A stretch of DNA of 64,000 nt from CAWDVR01 sp044869805. GTDB lineage: Bacteria; Acidobacteriota; Thermoanaerobaculia; Multivoradales; SZUA-115. The notes under the pieces are model-generated. The model had not been told where the DNA came from and did not search any database. It worked only from the letters and a program-made list of their open reading frames with translations. Below are positions 38,951 through 47,416 of the stretch, piece by piece (position 1 is the first letter of the stretch; each line of letters opens with the position of its first letter). The DNA lies in assembly GCA_044869805.1 (NCBI GenBank), contig JBIOXV010000055.1, positions 1 through 64,000 of the forward strand, given 5' to 3'. A program made the translations under genes and the position numbers.

Positions 38951-41065
38951 CTACCCGCCGGCCAGCTCCTGCCTCGCGCGGCGGGCGAGGCGCCGTTCCA
39001 GGCGCTCGCGCAGGGCCGTAGAGCCCGGCTCCGACAAACGCGGCAGCAGCCGCCGGGCGTCCTCGCGCGCCTTCTCCAGCCATCCGCGGTCGCGGATGAG
39101 GTCCGCCACGCGCAGCGGTGTGAATCCAGTCTGGCGGGTGCCCGCGAGATCGCCCGGCCCGCGGATCGCGAGGTCGGCCTCGGCGATGGCGAAGCCGTCG
39201 GTAGTGGCGGCGAAGATCTCCAACCGGCGCCGTCCCTCCTCGCTCGCCTCGCCGTGCACCGCCACGCAGCGCGAGGCCCGGCCGCCGCGCCCCACCCGTC
39301 CCCGGAGCTGGTGGAGCTGGGCGAGGCCGAAGCGCTCCGCGCCCTCGATCACCATCACCGTCGCCGCCGACACGTCGAGGCCGACCTCGATCACCGTGGT
39401 GGCGAGCAGCACCCGCACCTCGCCGGCGGCGAAGGCAGCGAGCACCCGCTCGCGCTCGGCGGCCGGCAAGGCGCCGTGCACCACGGCGCAGGCGTGGCCG
39501 GCGAGCAGGCCGCGCACCGACTCGCCCAGGGAAGCCAGCGAGGCCGCGCCCGCGGCGTCGCTCTCCTCGATGAGCGGAAAGACCACGTAGCCTTGAGCGC
39601 CGCCGGCCAGCTCCTCGGCGAGCCGTGCATAGACCGCGGCGCGGCCCGCCGCCGGTACTACCTCGGTGGCGACGGGAAGGCGGCCCGGCGGCAGCTCGTC
39701 GAGCAGCGAGAGGTCGAGGTCGCCGTAGGCGGTGAGCGCCAGCGAGCGCGGGATCGGCGTCGCGGTCATCACCAGCAGGTCCGGCCGGTCGCCCTTGGCT
39801 TGCAGCAGCCCGCGCTGCGCCACGCCGAAGCGGTGCTGCTCGTCGACCACGGCGAGGCCGAGCCGGTGGAAGGCCAGGCCGTGCTGGATCAGCGCCTGGG
39901 TGCCCACTACGAGCTGGACCTCGCCGCGGGCCACGGCCTCGGCCAGGCCGACACGGGCGGCGCTGCCGGTCAAGAGGGCCAGGCGGTAGCGCCGTCCGAG
40001 CCAGCGTTCGAGGGTACGGAAGTGCTGCTCGGCCAGCAGCTCGGTGGGAGCCATCAGCGCGCCCTGCAGATTGCTCTCCAGAGCCACCACCAAGGCGAGC
40101 GCCGCGACGATGGTCTTGCCGCTGCCCACGTCGCCCTGCAGCAGGCGGAGCATCGGCTGAGGCCGCCGGAGGTCGTCGACGATCTCCTTGAGCACCCGCT
40201 TCTGGGCCGCGGTGAGGGGGAACGGCAGCACCTCGCGCGCCACCTGCCGCACCTGGTCGTCCACGCGGTAGGCGTGGCGCTTCGGCGCCCCCACCTGCCG
40301 GGCCCGCAGCGCCGCCAGCTCGAGCTGCAGCTCCAGGAGCTCGCCGTAGGCCAGGCGCGCATGCGCCGGGCTGGTGCCGCGGTTCAGCGCTTCGACGTCG
40401 CACCCATCCTCCGGGCGGTGCAGGGCCAGGAGGGCCGCATCGAGCCGCGGCAGACCGTGGCCGGCGGCGAGCTCTCCGGCGAGGGGATCGAGCGAGATGT
40501 CGAGGGCAGGGCGACCGGCGAACAGGCGGGAGAGGAGGCGCCGGAAGAGCGCCGGCCCGAGGCCGCCCGCCTGCGGGTAGACCGGCACGATGCGGCCGCC
40601 GTGCAGCGCTTCTGCCGCCGGCTCGCAGCTCGGGTTCATCAGCTCGAGGCGACCGCCCGCGCTTGCCCGGTCCTCCCCCAATCGCACCTCGCCGTGCAGC
40701 AGGTAGTCCTCGCCGTCGCGTACCTGCTTGGGCAGGTACGGGCGGTTGAACCACACCACCGGCAGGCGGCCGGTCGCGTCGACCACGAAGCCGCGCACGA
40801 TCGAGAAGCCGCGCCGGCGAGTGCGCACGGCTGCGAGGCCGGTGAGCCGGCCGCAGAAGGTGGTGGGCCCGGGAGTGGCGCCGGCCACGGTCGAGATCCG
40901 GCGCCGGTCCTCGTAGCGCGCGGGCAGGTGCAGCAGCAGGTCGCCGACCGTCTCGAAGCCGGCCTCGGCGAGCTGGCGCGCCCGCACCGGGCCCACACCC
41001 GGCGCCGCGGAGAGCGGTGTATCGAAGCGCAGCGGCGCCGCCGGCCGCGGCGGAGGAGCCCTCAA
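38951..41065 (-). CDS. recG: ATP-dependent DNA helicase RecG
   Basis: 704 residues. The wedge domain comes first (TPLSAAPGVGPVRARQLAEAGFETVGDLLLHLPARYEDRR), then helicase motifs: Walker A GDVGSGKT, DEQH box (VVDEQHRFGVAQR), TATPIPRSLALTAYGDLDLS, and the C-terminal TRG motif (HQLRGRVGRGGRASRC, GDLAGTRQTG). It remodels stalled replication forks and Holliday structures. The start is a TTG at 41065 sharing TTGA with the stop of the cNMP/FHA gene; no ATG precedes the wedge domain in this frame. Confidence 0.96.
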   Translation of the reverse strand: MRAPPPRPAAPLRFDTPLSAAPGVGPVRARQLAEAGFETVGDLLLHLPARYEDRRRISTVAGATPGPTTFCGRLTGLAAVRTRRRGFSIVRGFVVDATGRLPVVWFNRPYLPKQVRDGEDYLLHGEVRLGEDRASAGGRLELMNPSCEPAAEALHGGRIVPVYPQAGGLGPALFRRLLSRLFAGRPALDISLDPLAGELAAGHGLPRLDAALLALHRPEDGCDVEALNRGTSPAHARLAYGELLELQLELAALRARQVGAPKRHAYRVDDQVRQVAREVLPFPLTAAQKRVLKEIVDDLRRPQPMLRLLQGDVGSGKTIVAALALVVALESNLQGALMAPTELLAEQHFRTLERWLGRRYRLALLTGSAARVGLAEAVARGEVQLVVGTQALIQHGLAFHRLGLAVVDEQHRFGVAQRGLLQAKGDRPDLLVMTATPIPRSLALTAYGDLDLSLLDELPPGRLPVATEVVPAAGRAAVYARLAEELAGGAQGYVVFPLIEESDAAGAASLASLGESVRGLLAGHACAVVHGALPAAERERVLAAFAAGEVRVLLATTVIEVGLDVSAATVMVIEGAERFGLAQLHQLRGRVGRGGRASRCVAVHGEASEEGRRRLEIFAATTDGFAIAEADLAIRGPGDLAGTRQTGFTPLRVADLIRDRGWLEKAREDARRLLPRLSEPGSTALRERLERRLARRARQELAGG

Positions 41066-41862
41066 TCGAGGTGGAAGGTGGTGATCACCATGCCCAGCCG
41101 CACCTCGTCGCCGGGCTTGATCTCGACCGGCACGCCGGTCTCCAGCCGCTCGCCGTTGCGGTAGGTGCCGTTCATGGTGCCGATCTCTTCGGAGAGGAAG
41201 AACTTGTTGCCGCGGCGGTAGATCTTGGCGTGGCGGCGGCTGATCGAACGCTGGCCGTCGACCGGCGTCAGGTCGATGTCGGGGTAGATTCCGGTCACCG
41301 GGTCCTTGCGCCCGATGGTGGTCTCGGAGCCCAACGCGAACGGGAACTCCATGCCCGACTTGACGTGGATCAGCCGCTCGGGCCCCATCTCCGGCCGCTC
41401 GCCTGGCCTGGCCACCTCGTCCGGCGAAGGCACGTCGCTCTCCGGCCGCGGCGGCCCCCCGGAGGCGGCCAGCGCCTCGCGCAGGAGGCGGTCGGTCTCG
41501 CGCAGCCGGCGCGACAACTTGCGCATCATGCGGATCGCGATCTCCGGGTGATCGCGAAGCATCTGCGAGAAGGTCGCGCCGTTGATCTGCAGCAGCTTGA
41601 TGTCGGTCAGGGCCGCCGCCGAGGCGGTGCGCGGCAGGTCCTCGAGCAGCGACATCTCGCCGAAGAAGTCGCCTTTCTCGAACACCGCGAGCTGCTTTTC
41701 CTCGCCGCCGACGTGCTGGAAGATGCCCACCCGGCCCTCGTGGATGATGTACATCTCGGTGCCGAGATCGCCCTCGCTGAACACGTGGTCACCGGCCTTG
41801 AGCTCGACGGAGTACTCCCCTAGCGGCTTCTTGGCCGTGCTCTTGAAGACGGGCTTGGTCAC
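41062..41862 (-). CDS. Cyclic-nucleotide-binding/FHA-domain signalling protein
   Basis: 266 residues, GTG start. Residues of about 15-125 form a CRP-like cNMP-binding domain (FSEGDLGTEMYIIHEGRVGIFQ, KGDFFGEMSLLEDLPRTASAAALTD with the phosphate cassette). After a Pro/Arg linker, residues of about 175-262 form a forkhead-associated domain with the invariant GR...SRRHA (TTIGRKDP, SISRRHAKIYRRG, GTMNGTYRNGERL), which binds phosphothreonine. So it could join a second-messenger signal to the Ser/Thr kinases of this genome. No catalytic domain is present. It starts an operon with recG, an unexpected pairing. Confidence 0.93.
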   Translation of the reverse strand: MTKPVFKSTAKKPLGEYSVELKAGDHVFSEGDLGTEMYIIHEGRVGIFQHVGGEEKQLAVFEKGDFFGEMSLLEDLPRTASAAALTDIKLLQINGATFSQMLRDHPEIAIRMMRKLSRRLRETDRLLREALAASGGPPRPESDVPSPDEVARPGERPEMGPERLIHVKSGMEFPFALGSETTIGRKDPVTGIYPDIDLTPVDGQRSISRRHAKIYRRGNKFFLSEEIGTMNGTYRNGERLETGVPVEIKPGDEVRLGMVITTFHLD

Positions 41863-41869
41863 GAGGCGC

Positions 41870-42811
41870 TTAGCTTACATCAACGCTCAGGGCCGAGCCG
41901 GCAACGGTGAGGGCCGACCCGGCGTCGAGGCGGCTCGTGAGGCCGAGCGGAAAGGTCCAGTTGGGAGCCGAGTGGCCGCTGGGAAAACCGAGGGCAACCG
42001 GCACGCCCAGGCCGCCGAGCCGATCGCGGAACAGCTCCGGGAGCGCCCCGCCGTCCTCGCCGGCTGCGAGGTCGAAGCGGCCGAGCGCGATGCCGGCCAC
42101 CCCGCCGAGCAGGCCGGCCTGGAGGAGCTGAGTGAGCATGCGGTCGATGCGGTACAGGCGCTCGTTGACGTCCTCGAGCAACACGATGCCGCCCTCGAGG
42201 TCGGGAGCGAAGGGCGTGCCGGCCGCGGCCGCCAGCAGGCTGAGGCAGCCGCCGGCGAGCGGCCCCTCGGCTATGCCGGGCACCAGGGCCTCGGCGGCGG
42301 GATAGGCCAGCGGCAGCTCACCGGCCAGGGCGCTGAGCAGCGAGCGTTCCTCCTCGGGCGACAGGCCCCGGGCGAGGTCGGCGGCCGCCATCGGGCCGTG
42401 GAAGGCGGCGAGGCCCAACCGGCGCAGCACCTGCTGCAGGAAAGGCGTCAGATCCGAGTAGCCGACATAAGCGCGAGGGTGCGCGGCGAGCAGGTCCCAG
42501 TCGATGCGTTCGAGGATCCGCGGCACGCCGTAGCCGCCGCGGGCGAAGAAGATGGCGGTGAGCGAAGGATCGGCGGCGAGCTCGTGGAAGGCCGCCAGCC
42601 GCTCGTCGTCGGAACCCGCGAGGTAGCCGTGGCGCGAAGCGAGGTTGGCCGCCGGCACGGGCTCGAAACCGAGGGCGGCGAGCGCCGCCAGGCCGGCCTC
42701 CAGGCGCTCCGCGGCCACCGGGCCGGAGAGCGCCGCCACCCCAACTCTGTCACCGGGTCGGAGGGAGTCGCCGGGGCGGACGGGAGGCGGGAGCCGGGCG
42801 GGCGCGAGCAT
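41870..42811 (-). CDS. ldcA: Muramoyltetrapeptide carboxypeptidase (LD-carboxypeptidase, S66)
   Basis: 313 residues. The nucleophile Ser119 lies in VGYSDLT after RGGYGVPRILERIDWDLL, and the Glu and His of the S66 triad fall in LLEDVNERLYRIDRML and FPSGHSAPN. The enzyme removes the terminal D-Ala from L,D-bonded muropeptides during wall recycling in the cytoplasm. It starts 22 bases after the 3' end of rnpB on the same strand, and ends 7 bases before the cNMP/FHA gene, so it may be part of that operon. Confidence 0.9.
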   Translation of the reverse strand: MLAPARLPPPVRPGDSLRPGDRVGVAALSGPVAAERLEAGLAALAALGFEPVPAANLASRHGYLAGSDDERLAAFHELAADPSLTAIFFARGGYGVPRILERIDWDLLAAHPRAYVGYSDLTPFLQQVLRRLGLAAFHGPMAAADLARGLSPEEERSLLSALAGELPLAYPAAEALVPGIAEGPLAGGCLSLLAAAAGTPFAPDLEGGIVLLEDVNERLYRIDRMLTQLLQAGLLGGVAGIALGRFDLAAGEDGGALPELFRDRLGGLGVPVALGFPSGHSAPNWTFPLGLTSRLDAGSALTVAGSALSVDVS

Positions 42812-42833
42812 GCGTGGAAGGGGACGAAGAAGC

Positions 42834-43261
<428 letters not shown>

Positions 43262-43267
43262 GTGAGG

Positions 43268-43273
43268 AGCATA
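43268..43273 (-). promoter_or_regulatory. -10 box TATGCT for rnpB
   Basis: TATGCT on the minus strand, 6 bases before the first base of the P1 helix, consistent with a transcript start at the 5' end of RNase P RNA. The -35 is weak. Confidence 0.5.
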
Positions 43274-43301
43274 ACCGATCGACGCGATCGAGGATTCCCC
43301 C

Positions 43302-43763
43302 TCAGGGCGCCATCGGCCCCAGGTGCCAGCCGGTGTGGAGCCAGCGCTTGCCGTCCCAGCGGAAGAGCTCGGTGACGCGGCCGGTGATCACCGGGTCGGT
43401 TTTCCCGTCCTGGGTCGTCGAGTACGAGAAGGTCGAGTAGATGATCCCCACCTCGCCGTATTGCTGCACGACGTTGTCGGGAAAGCTCAGGGTGGCGAGA
43501 CGAACGCCCTGGGCAGTGAGCTGCCGCGACGCCGCCACGGCCACGGCTTTGGTGCGCCAGGGGTTGCCGCTGCCGCCGATGCCGACGAAGTCGTCGGTGA
43601 GCAGGGCCTCCAGAGCATCGGGGTCTCCGAAGTAGCCCCGCCAGGCGGCCTCCCGGGCCGCAAAGAGGTCGTCTTTCCAGGTGGGGGGAAGCTCGGCCGC
43701 CGCGGCGCCGGCGGCGCCAGCCAGCAACAACCCGAGCGCGAGGACGATGGGACGGATGGACAT
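43302..43763 (-). CDS. Secreted SnoaL/NTF2-like protein
   Basis: 153 residues. The signal peptide ends at AGAAAAE; AAGGAG precedes the ATG. The mature domain has the NTF2-like pattern of DUF4440/SnoaL-type proteins: an initial helix (FAAREAAWRGYFGDPDALEALLTDDFVGIGGSG), then strands GIIYSTFSYSTTQDG and WLHTGWHLGPM. Cone-shaped pocket proteins of this group bind small molecules or catalyse simple reactions; no active site was seen. Isolated between rnpB and a toxin-antitoxin pair. Confidence 0.75.
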   Translation of the reverse strand: MSIRPIVLALGLLLAGAAGAAAAELPPTWKDDLFAAREAAWRGYFGDPDALEALLTDDFVGIGGSGNPWRTKAVAVAASRQLTAQGVRLATLSFPDNVVQQYGEVGIIYSTFSYSTTQDGKTDPVITGRVTELFRWDGKRWLHTGWHLGPMAP

Positions 43764-43995
43764 AGGGATCTCCTTCCTGTGGGTGAAAGTCGGTCAGAGC
43801 GGCTCCTGAAGCTCGCCCGGAGCAACGCTACTGCCAACCCGACGGAGGTCGATCCTCTGAATCCGCCAGCGGTAGCGCCCGTGCCGCGAGCGGTCGCCCG
43901 GCACGCGGCCGGCGCTCTACTCAGATCCACGCGAGCGAGAGCTCCTACCAGGCCGGTAGCCTGGCTAAAATCGAGCCCCGGCGCTGGACCAGCCT

Positions 43996-44409
43996 TCAAT
44001 ATGCGTGGATCACCAGCGATACGCCGGTCAGCCCCAGGTGGAAGTCGGTCGACCAGCAGGATCGGGTTCGCCGTTCCTCCATCAGCGCCAGGCCCACGCT
44101 GTCGACGAGCGTCAGGTTCTGATCCGCGTAGCGCCGCAACATCTCGGTCCCGGCTTCGACTTCGGGACCTCCGACCGCGGCCAGCGTGAGGAAGTGCATC
44201 TCCTCGATCATCGCCAGGAATTGGCGCGCTCGCTCTCGGTCGTACCGCTTGAGGAACCACCCATGGCCCTCGGTGACGACCAGCGACGAGGTGAAGAGCG
44301 GTGGCGCCGCGGCGAACAGGCGACGGAAGAGCGGGTGGTGGCTGTCCGACCGATCGGCGAAGGCGATCAGGGCCGAGGTGTCGACGTAGGCCTCAGTCCT
44401 TCTGGCCAT
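43996..44409 (-). CDS. PIN-domain toxin (VapC family)
   Basis: 137 residues from the ATG at 44409, which lies within the last codons of the antitoxin gene. The four acidic residues expected for Mg-dependent RNase activity are Asp10 (YVDTSAL), Glu47 (VVTEGHG), Asp103 (LTLVDSVGLA) and Asp122 (STDFHL). Such toxins cut tRNA or rRNA when freed from their antitoxin. The overlap of 17 bases with the antitoxin gene gives tight coupling. Confidence 0.9.
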   Translation of the reverse strand: MARRTEAYVDTSALIAFADRSDSHHPLFRRLFAAAPPLFTSSLVVTEGHGWFLKRYDRERARQFLAMIEEMHFLTLAAVGGPEVEAGTEMLRRYADQNLTLVDSVGLALMEERRTRSCWSTDFHLGLTGVSLVIHAY

Positions 44410-44617
44410 AGACGACGTCGTCGATGCGCTCGCTCGAGCGCGCATCGCCGGACTCCACCATCCCCGCGTAGCGCATCCAGGGACTCGACTCGTCTACTGC
44501 GAGGGACTGCCGCAACGACCGCCGCAGCAACTCGGCAAGCGACACCCCGAGGCGCCGGGCCTCGCGCTTCGCCGCCTCGTACTCGTCCTCGGCAAGGCTG
44601 ATTTGGGTCCGGACCAT
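44393..44617 (-). CDS. Ribbon-helix-helix antitoxin (VapB-like)
   Basis: 74 residues. MVRTQISLAEDEYEAAKREARRLGVSLAELLRRSLRQSL is a CopG-type ribbon-helix-helix fold; the C-terminus (VDESSPWMRYAGMVESGDARSSERIDDVVYG) is the extended arm that blocks the PIN toxin. A palindrome at its start (44618-44650) is the likely operator for autorepression. Confidence 0.88.
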   Translation of the reverse strand: MVRTQISLAEDEYEAAKREARRLGVSLAELLRRSLRQSLAVDESSPWMRYAGMVESGDARSSERIDDVVYGQKD

Positions 44618-44655
44618 GGTGATAACACCTTACCACCGCGTGTTATCACCGGCAA
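44618..44655 (-). promoter_or_regulatory. Toxin-antitoxin promoter with operator palindrome
   Basis: GGTGATAACAC (44618-44628) and GTGTTATCACC (44640-44650) form a perfect 11-bp inverted repeat with an 11-base spacer. On the minus strand TTGCCG (44650-44655) and TAAGGT (44627-44632) are 17 bases apart, so the palindrome covers the spacer and the -10 box. The transcript would start a few bases before the antitoxin ATG. Repressor binding here would block its own transcription. Confidence 0.85.
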
Positions 44656-44656
44656 C

Positions 44657-44766
44657 CGCCCGCCTCACTCCCCTCCGAACAGCCCGAAGAAGCCCGCCTT
44701 GCGCTTGCGCGGCTTGCCCTCCAGGCGCTCGATGGCCAGCACCGCCTCGCGGTCGCCGGGGGCGCG
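44657..44766. repeat. 110-bp direct repeat, left copy
   Basis: Same orientation and offset of 2650 bases from 47307-47416. 108 of 110 bases agree by eye, and similarity ends abruptly at 44767. The two copies bracket the single-haem protein gene, as if that segment had entered or been duplicated at the 3' end of the DUF4388/J-like gene. Confidence 0.9.
44665..44766 (-). pseudogene. 3'-end fragment of the DUF4388/J-like gene
   Basis: Encodes the last 33 residues of the protein at 47315-48781 (GKPRKRKAGFFGLFGGE end), including the stop, with a Gln to Leu change. It has no start or upstream part. It belongs to a 110-bp near-identical copy (44657-44766 against 47307-47416, two mismatches). Confidence 0.9.
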
Positions 44767-44959
44767 AGCCCACGCTCTTTGAGAGCACCACTGGCCTTGA
44801 AGGATGGCACTATGCGGATGATCCTCTTAGCTTGACAGGCCTCCAGAACGAGCTACGATCCCCGCCACATTCGCCTCGACACGCTACGATCCCGCGGCCG
44901 GAATCGGCACTCGGAGCAGGAGTGCTGCGCCGCGGGCGCCGTGGAGAAGGGATCTCGCC
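44767..44959. other. Leader region of the single-haem protein gene
   Basis: No gene seen; it contains the promoter listed at 44832-44859 and two copies of GCTACGATCCC (starting at 44853 and 44883), a possible regulatory repeat. Confidence 0.5.
44832..44859 (+). promoter_or_regulatory. Sigma-70 promoter of the single-haem protein gene
   Basis: TTGACA (44832-44837) and TACGAT (44854-44859) with a 16-base spacer; the transcript would have a leader of about 95 bases. It lies within the segment bounded by the direct repeats, so the segment carries its own promoter. Confidence 0.65.
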
Positions 44960-47275
44960 ATGAAGACCTCGCGTCTCGTGCTCTGGATCGCCCTCGCGCT
45001 TCTGGTTCCCGCCGTGCTGCTGATCGCCGGCCATTCGCCCGCGGTGGGTGCAGCGCAGCCCGCGTCGATCGAGTTCGACCTCGACATGCCTGCGCCGCCG
45101 AACACCACCAGCCTGCCGACCATCCTGCCGGGCGACCAGTCGAACGCCTGGGACCAATTCGCCTGGCAGACCTTCATCGCCATGAACTGGCCAGCGGTGG
45201 TGCCCACGCCGGGCAACGGGTACCAGCGCGGCTGGCCCAACCTCGCCCCGGGAGTCGACTTCGCCTGCGCCGGCGTCTACGAGGGACCGCTGGTGTGGGA
45301 GACCTTCAAGGAGAAGCGCGAGATGTTCCGCCATGGCGCGGCGACCGAGCAGGATGCCACGCCCAACCCCTGGAACTTCCCCTTCCTGTACGGGGCCGAG
45401 AACGACACGCCCGACGGGGAGGATGCGAAGCGCCTCTTCTTCGGCACCAACTTCGTGACCCTCGACGAGACCGTGCAGGTGGCGTCGCAGGCCCGCGAGC
45501 CGGGCACCGGCGTCCCCGACCCCCAGTCCACCCCCGTGGTCCCGCGCGTCTTCCGCGGCAAGCCTGCGCCGTCGGACAATCCCACGAACGGGGTCCGTTA
45601 CGAGGTCAAGGTCAACTACGACTTCTACGACTACGTGGTTGACAACAAGCTCTTCTTCGACCCGAACACCTACGCCCGCTCGCTGAAGCTGCCGCCGGTC
45701 CAGCTTCCCTGGCGGACGAGCCTGGCCGACCCGGGCGTCAAGTTCTACACCCAGAAGCCGGCGGAGACCAACTACGTCTCGGGCTATAACGCCGCCGCGA
45801 CCCTCGCCACCTATCGCCAGCGCCCGGTGACCGGCGGCACGCCGCCGCGGCTCGGCGCCATCCACCTGAAGGCCGCCTGGGTGCCCATCACGGAGGGTGA
45901 AGCGGACCACTTCATCAGCCGCGAAGCCGAGTACTTCGTCACCGGCGATGACGGTGAGCCACAATCGAGGACCGGCCTCTTCGGCCTGGTCGGGCTCCAC
46001 ATCATCCAGCGCATCAAGATCGCGACTTCGGAGGTGCCCGGGGGAGAACCCGTTCCCAACCTCAACAACGTGCCGATCGGCGGCACCTTTATCTACTCCA
46101 CTTGGGAGCACGTCGAGATCGAGAATCCCCCGCCGGGCACCGTGCCGCGGCAGCCTTACTTCTACACCAACTACTACCTCTCCCGGGACGGGAAGTTCGT
46201 GCCCTCGCCGCCGCTGAGCAGTCCCTACACGGTCAGCCGCTTCTACCCCATCCTGGAGCACACCAACGTCGCCACCCAGGCCCTCTGGGACCAGCTCCGT
46301 CCGATGAAGTGCGGTCAGCAGAACAAGCCTTCGGTATGGCTCAACTACCGCCTGGTGGGCACGCAGTTCATGCCCTTCGACATCACGGACGATCCCGACG
46401 TTCCCACCCACCCCGGCACCAACGACCGTGGCGGCCTGCCGGTGTACCTCGCCAACCTCGTCATCGAGACCAACCTCGGCTTGCAGAACTTCCAGGGCTT
46501 GCCGCCGGGGGCCCTGCCGGCCCCGCAGTTCGAGTTGGGTGGGATCGCCGGCAACCCCACCGGCAATTTCGATCACCTGGCCTCGAACCTGCGCTTCGGC
46601 GTGCCCGGCAACAACGTTAAGACCTCGTTCAACATGGGGGGCTGCATGGGCTGCCACGGCGTGGCGCAGATCAAGGGCTATTCGTTCAGCTTCGTCCTGC
46701 TCGGCGGGCAGGCGGGCGCGGACCCCGACACCGCCCACAGCTTCGTTCCGCCGTTGGGGACCAACCAGCCGCTGCTGTCGGGTGGGACCTTCACCTTCCT
46801 CAACACCTTCGAGTACGGAGGCAGCAAGAGCTACATCGCGAGCTCGCACGGTCGTGCCGTCCAGTCGACGGACCCGGCCTACTTGAGCGTCACCGGAACC
46901 ACCACCTCGGCAGGCGAGCGGCTGAGCTTCGGTGACGAGGTCTACATCCGAGACCGGCAGACGGGGCAGTACCTCACCGCCTCGGACTCGAACGCCGGAT
47001 CGGGCTATAAGGAGGTGCGCTTCCAGCCGGAGAAGAGCGCGGACGCGGTCTGGGTCCTATACGACGCGGAGGTGCCGGCGTCGCGGGACGACGTCACCAA
47101 CCTCGGTGCGCTGAGCTTCAAGAGCAAGTCGGTCACCTTCCCAGGACCCCTCGCGGCCTATCTCACGACGTACCCGGCACCCGGAGGCTTCGTCAACACC
47201 ACGAGCCACGCCGAGCCGGCGACCCCTCCCAACGACCCGGCGACGCTGGAGGTCTGGGCGCTGACCCGTCAGTGA
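44960..47275 (+). CDS. Exported single-haem c-type protein of unknown function with beta-trefoil-like tail
   Basis: 771 residues. Signal peptide (LVLWIALALLVPAVLLIAG...AQPA). The body has many aromatic residues and Pro, starting with WDQFAWQTFIAMNWP; one haem-binding motif CMGCH lies at 562-566 (FNMGGCMGCHGVAQ). The last 120 residues (GDEVYIRDRQTGQYLTASDSNAG, VRFQPEKSADAVWVLYDAE) resemble a fascin/ricin-type trefoil unit, which often binds sugars or proteins. The family is known to me only as uncharacterised c-type proteins. GGAGAAGG lies upstream of the ATG. The gene sits alone between the two 110-bp repeats, and its neighbours on both sides are on the other strand, so gain by transfer is possible. 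Confidence 0.75.
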   Translation: MKTSRLVLWIALALLVPAVLLIAGHSPAVGAAQPASIEFDLDMPAPPNTTSLPTILPGDQSNAWDQFAWQTFIAMNWPAVVPTPGNGYQRGWPNLAPGVDFACAGVYEGPLVWETFKEKREMFRHGAATEQDATPNPWNFPFLYGAENDTPDGEDAKRLFFGTNFVTLDETVQVASQAREPGTGVPDPQSTPVVPRVFRGKPAPSDNPTNGVRYEVKVNYDFYDYVVDNKLFFDPNTYARSLKLPPVQLPWRTSLADPGVKFYTQKPAETNYVSGYNAAATLATYRQRPVTGGTPPRLGAIHLKAAWVPITEGEADHFISREAEYFVTGDDGEPQSRTGLFGLVGLHIIQRIKIATSEVPGGEPVPNLNNVPIGGTFIYSTWEHVEIENPPPGTVPRQPYFYTNYYLSRDGKFVPSPPLSSPYTVSRFYPILEHTNVATQALWDQLRPMKCGQQNKPSVWLNYRLVGTQFMPFDITDDPDVPTHPGTNDRGGLPVYLANLVIETNLGLQNFQGLPPGALPAPQFELGGIAGNPTGNFDHLASNLRFGVPGNNVKTSFNMGGCMGCHGVAQIKGYSFSFVLLGGQAGADPDTAHSFVPPLGTNQPLLSGGTFTFLNTFEYGGSKSYIASSHGRAVQSTDPAYLSVTGTTTSAGERLSFGDEVYIRDRQTGQYLTASDSNAGSGYKEVRFQPEKSADAVWVLYDAEVPASRDDVTNLGALSFKSKSVTFPGPLAAYLTTYPAPGGFVNTTSHAEPATPPNDPATLEVWALTRQ

Positions 47276-47306
47276 GACGAGGGCCGCCGGGAAGGCAGCG
47301 GCAAGC

Positions 47307-47416
47307 CGCCCGCCTCACTCCCCGCCGAACAGCCCGAAGAAGCCCGCCTTGCGCTTGCGCGGCTTGCCCTCCAGGCGCTCGATGGCCTGCACCGCCTCGC
47401 GGTCGCCGGGGGCGCG
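47307..47416. repeat. 110-bp direct repeat, right copy
   Basis: The original copy, forming the 3' end of the DUF4388/J-like gene and a few bases after its stop. See the left copy at 44657-44766. Confidence 0.9.

Noticed and set aside
43838..43870. tRNA-like 3' arm (GGAGGTCGATCCTC ... CCGCCA)
   Set aside because: No matching acceptor 5' strand, D arm or anticodon arm within 80 bases; taken as chance.
44810..46849. 679-codon antisense frame across the single-haem gene
   Set aside because: The plus-strand protein has a signal peptide and CMGCH; the antisense product has no recognisable feature.
44767..47306. Insertion sequence or integron cassette
   Set aside because: No transposase, integrase, terminal inverted repeats or attC-like folding were seen; only the direct repeats support an insertion.
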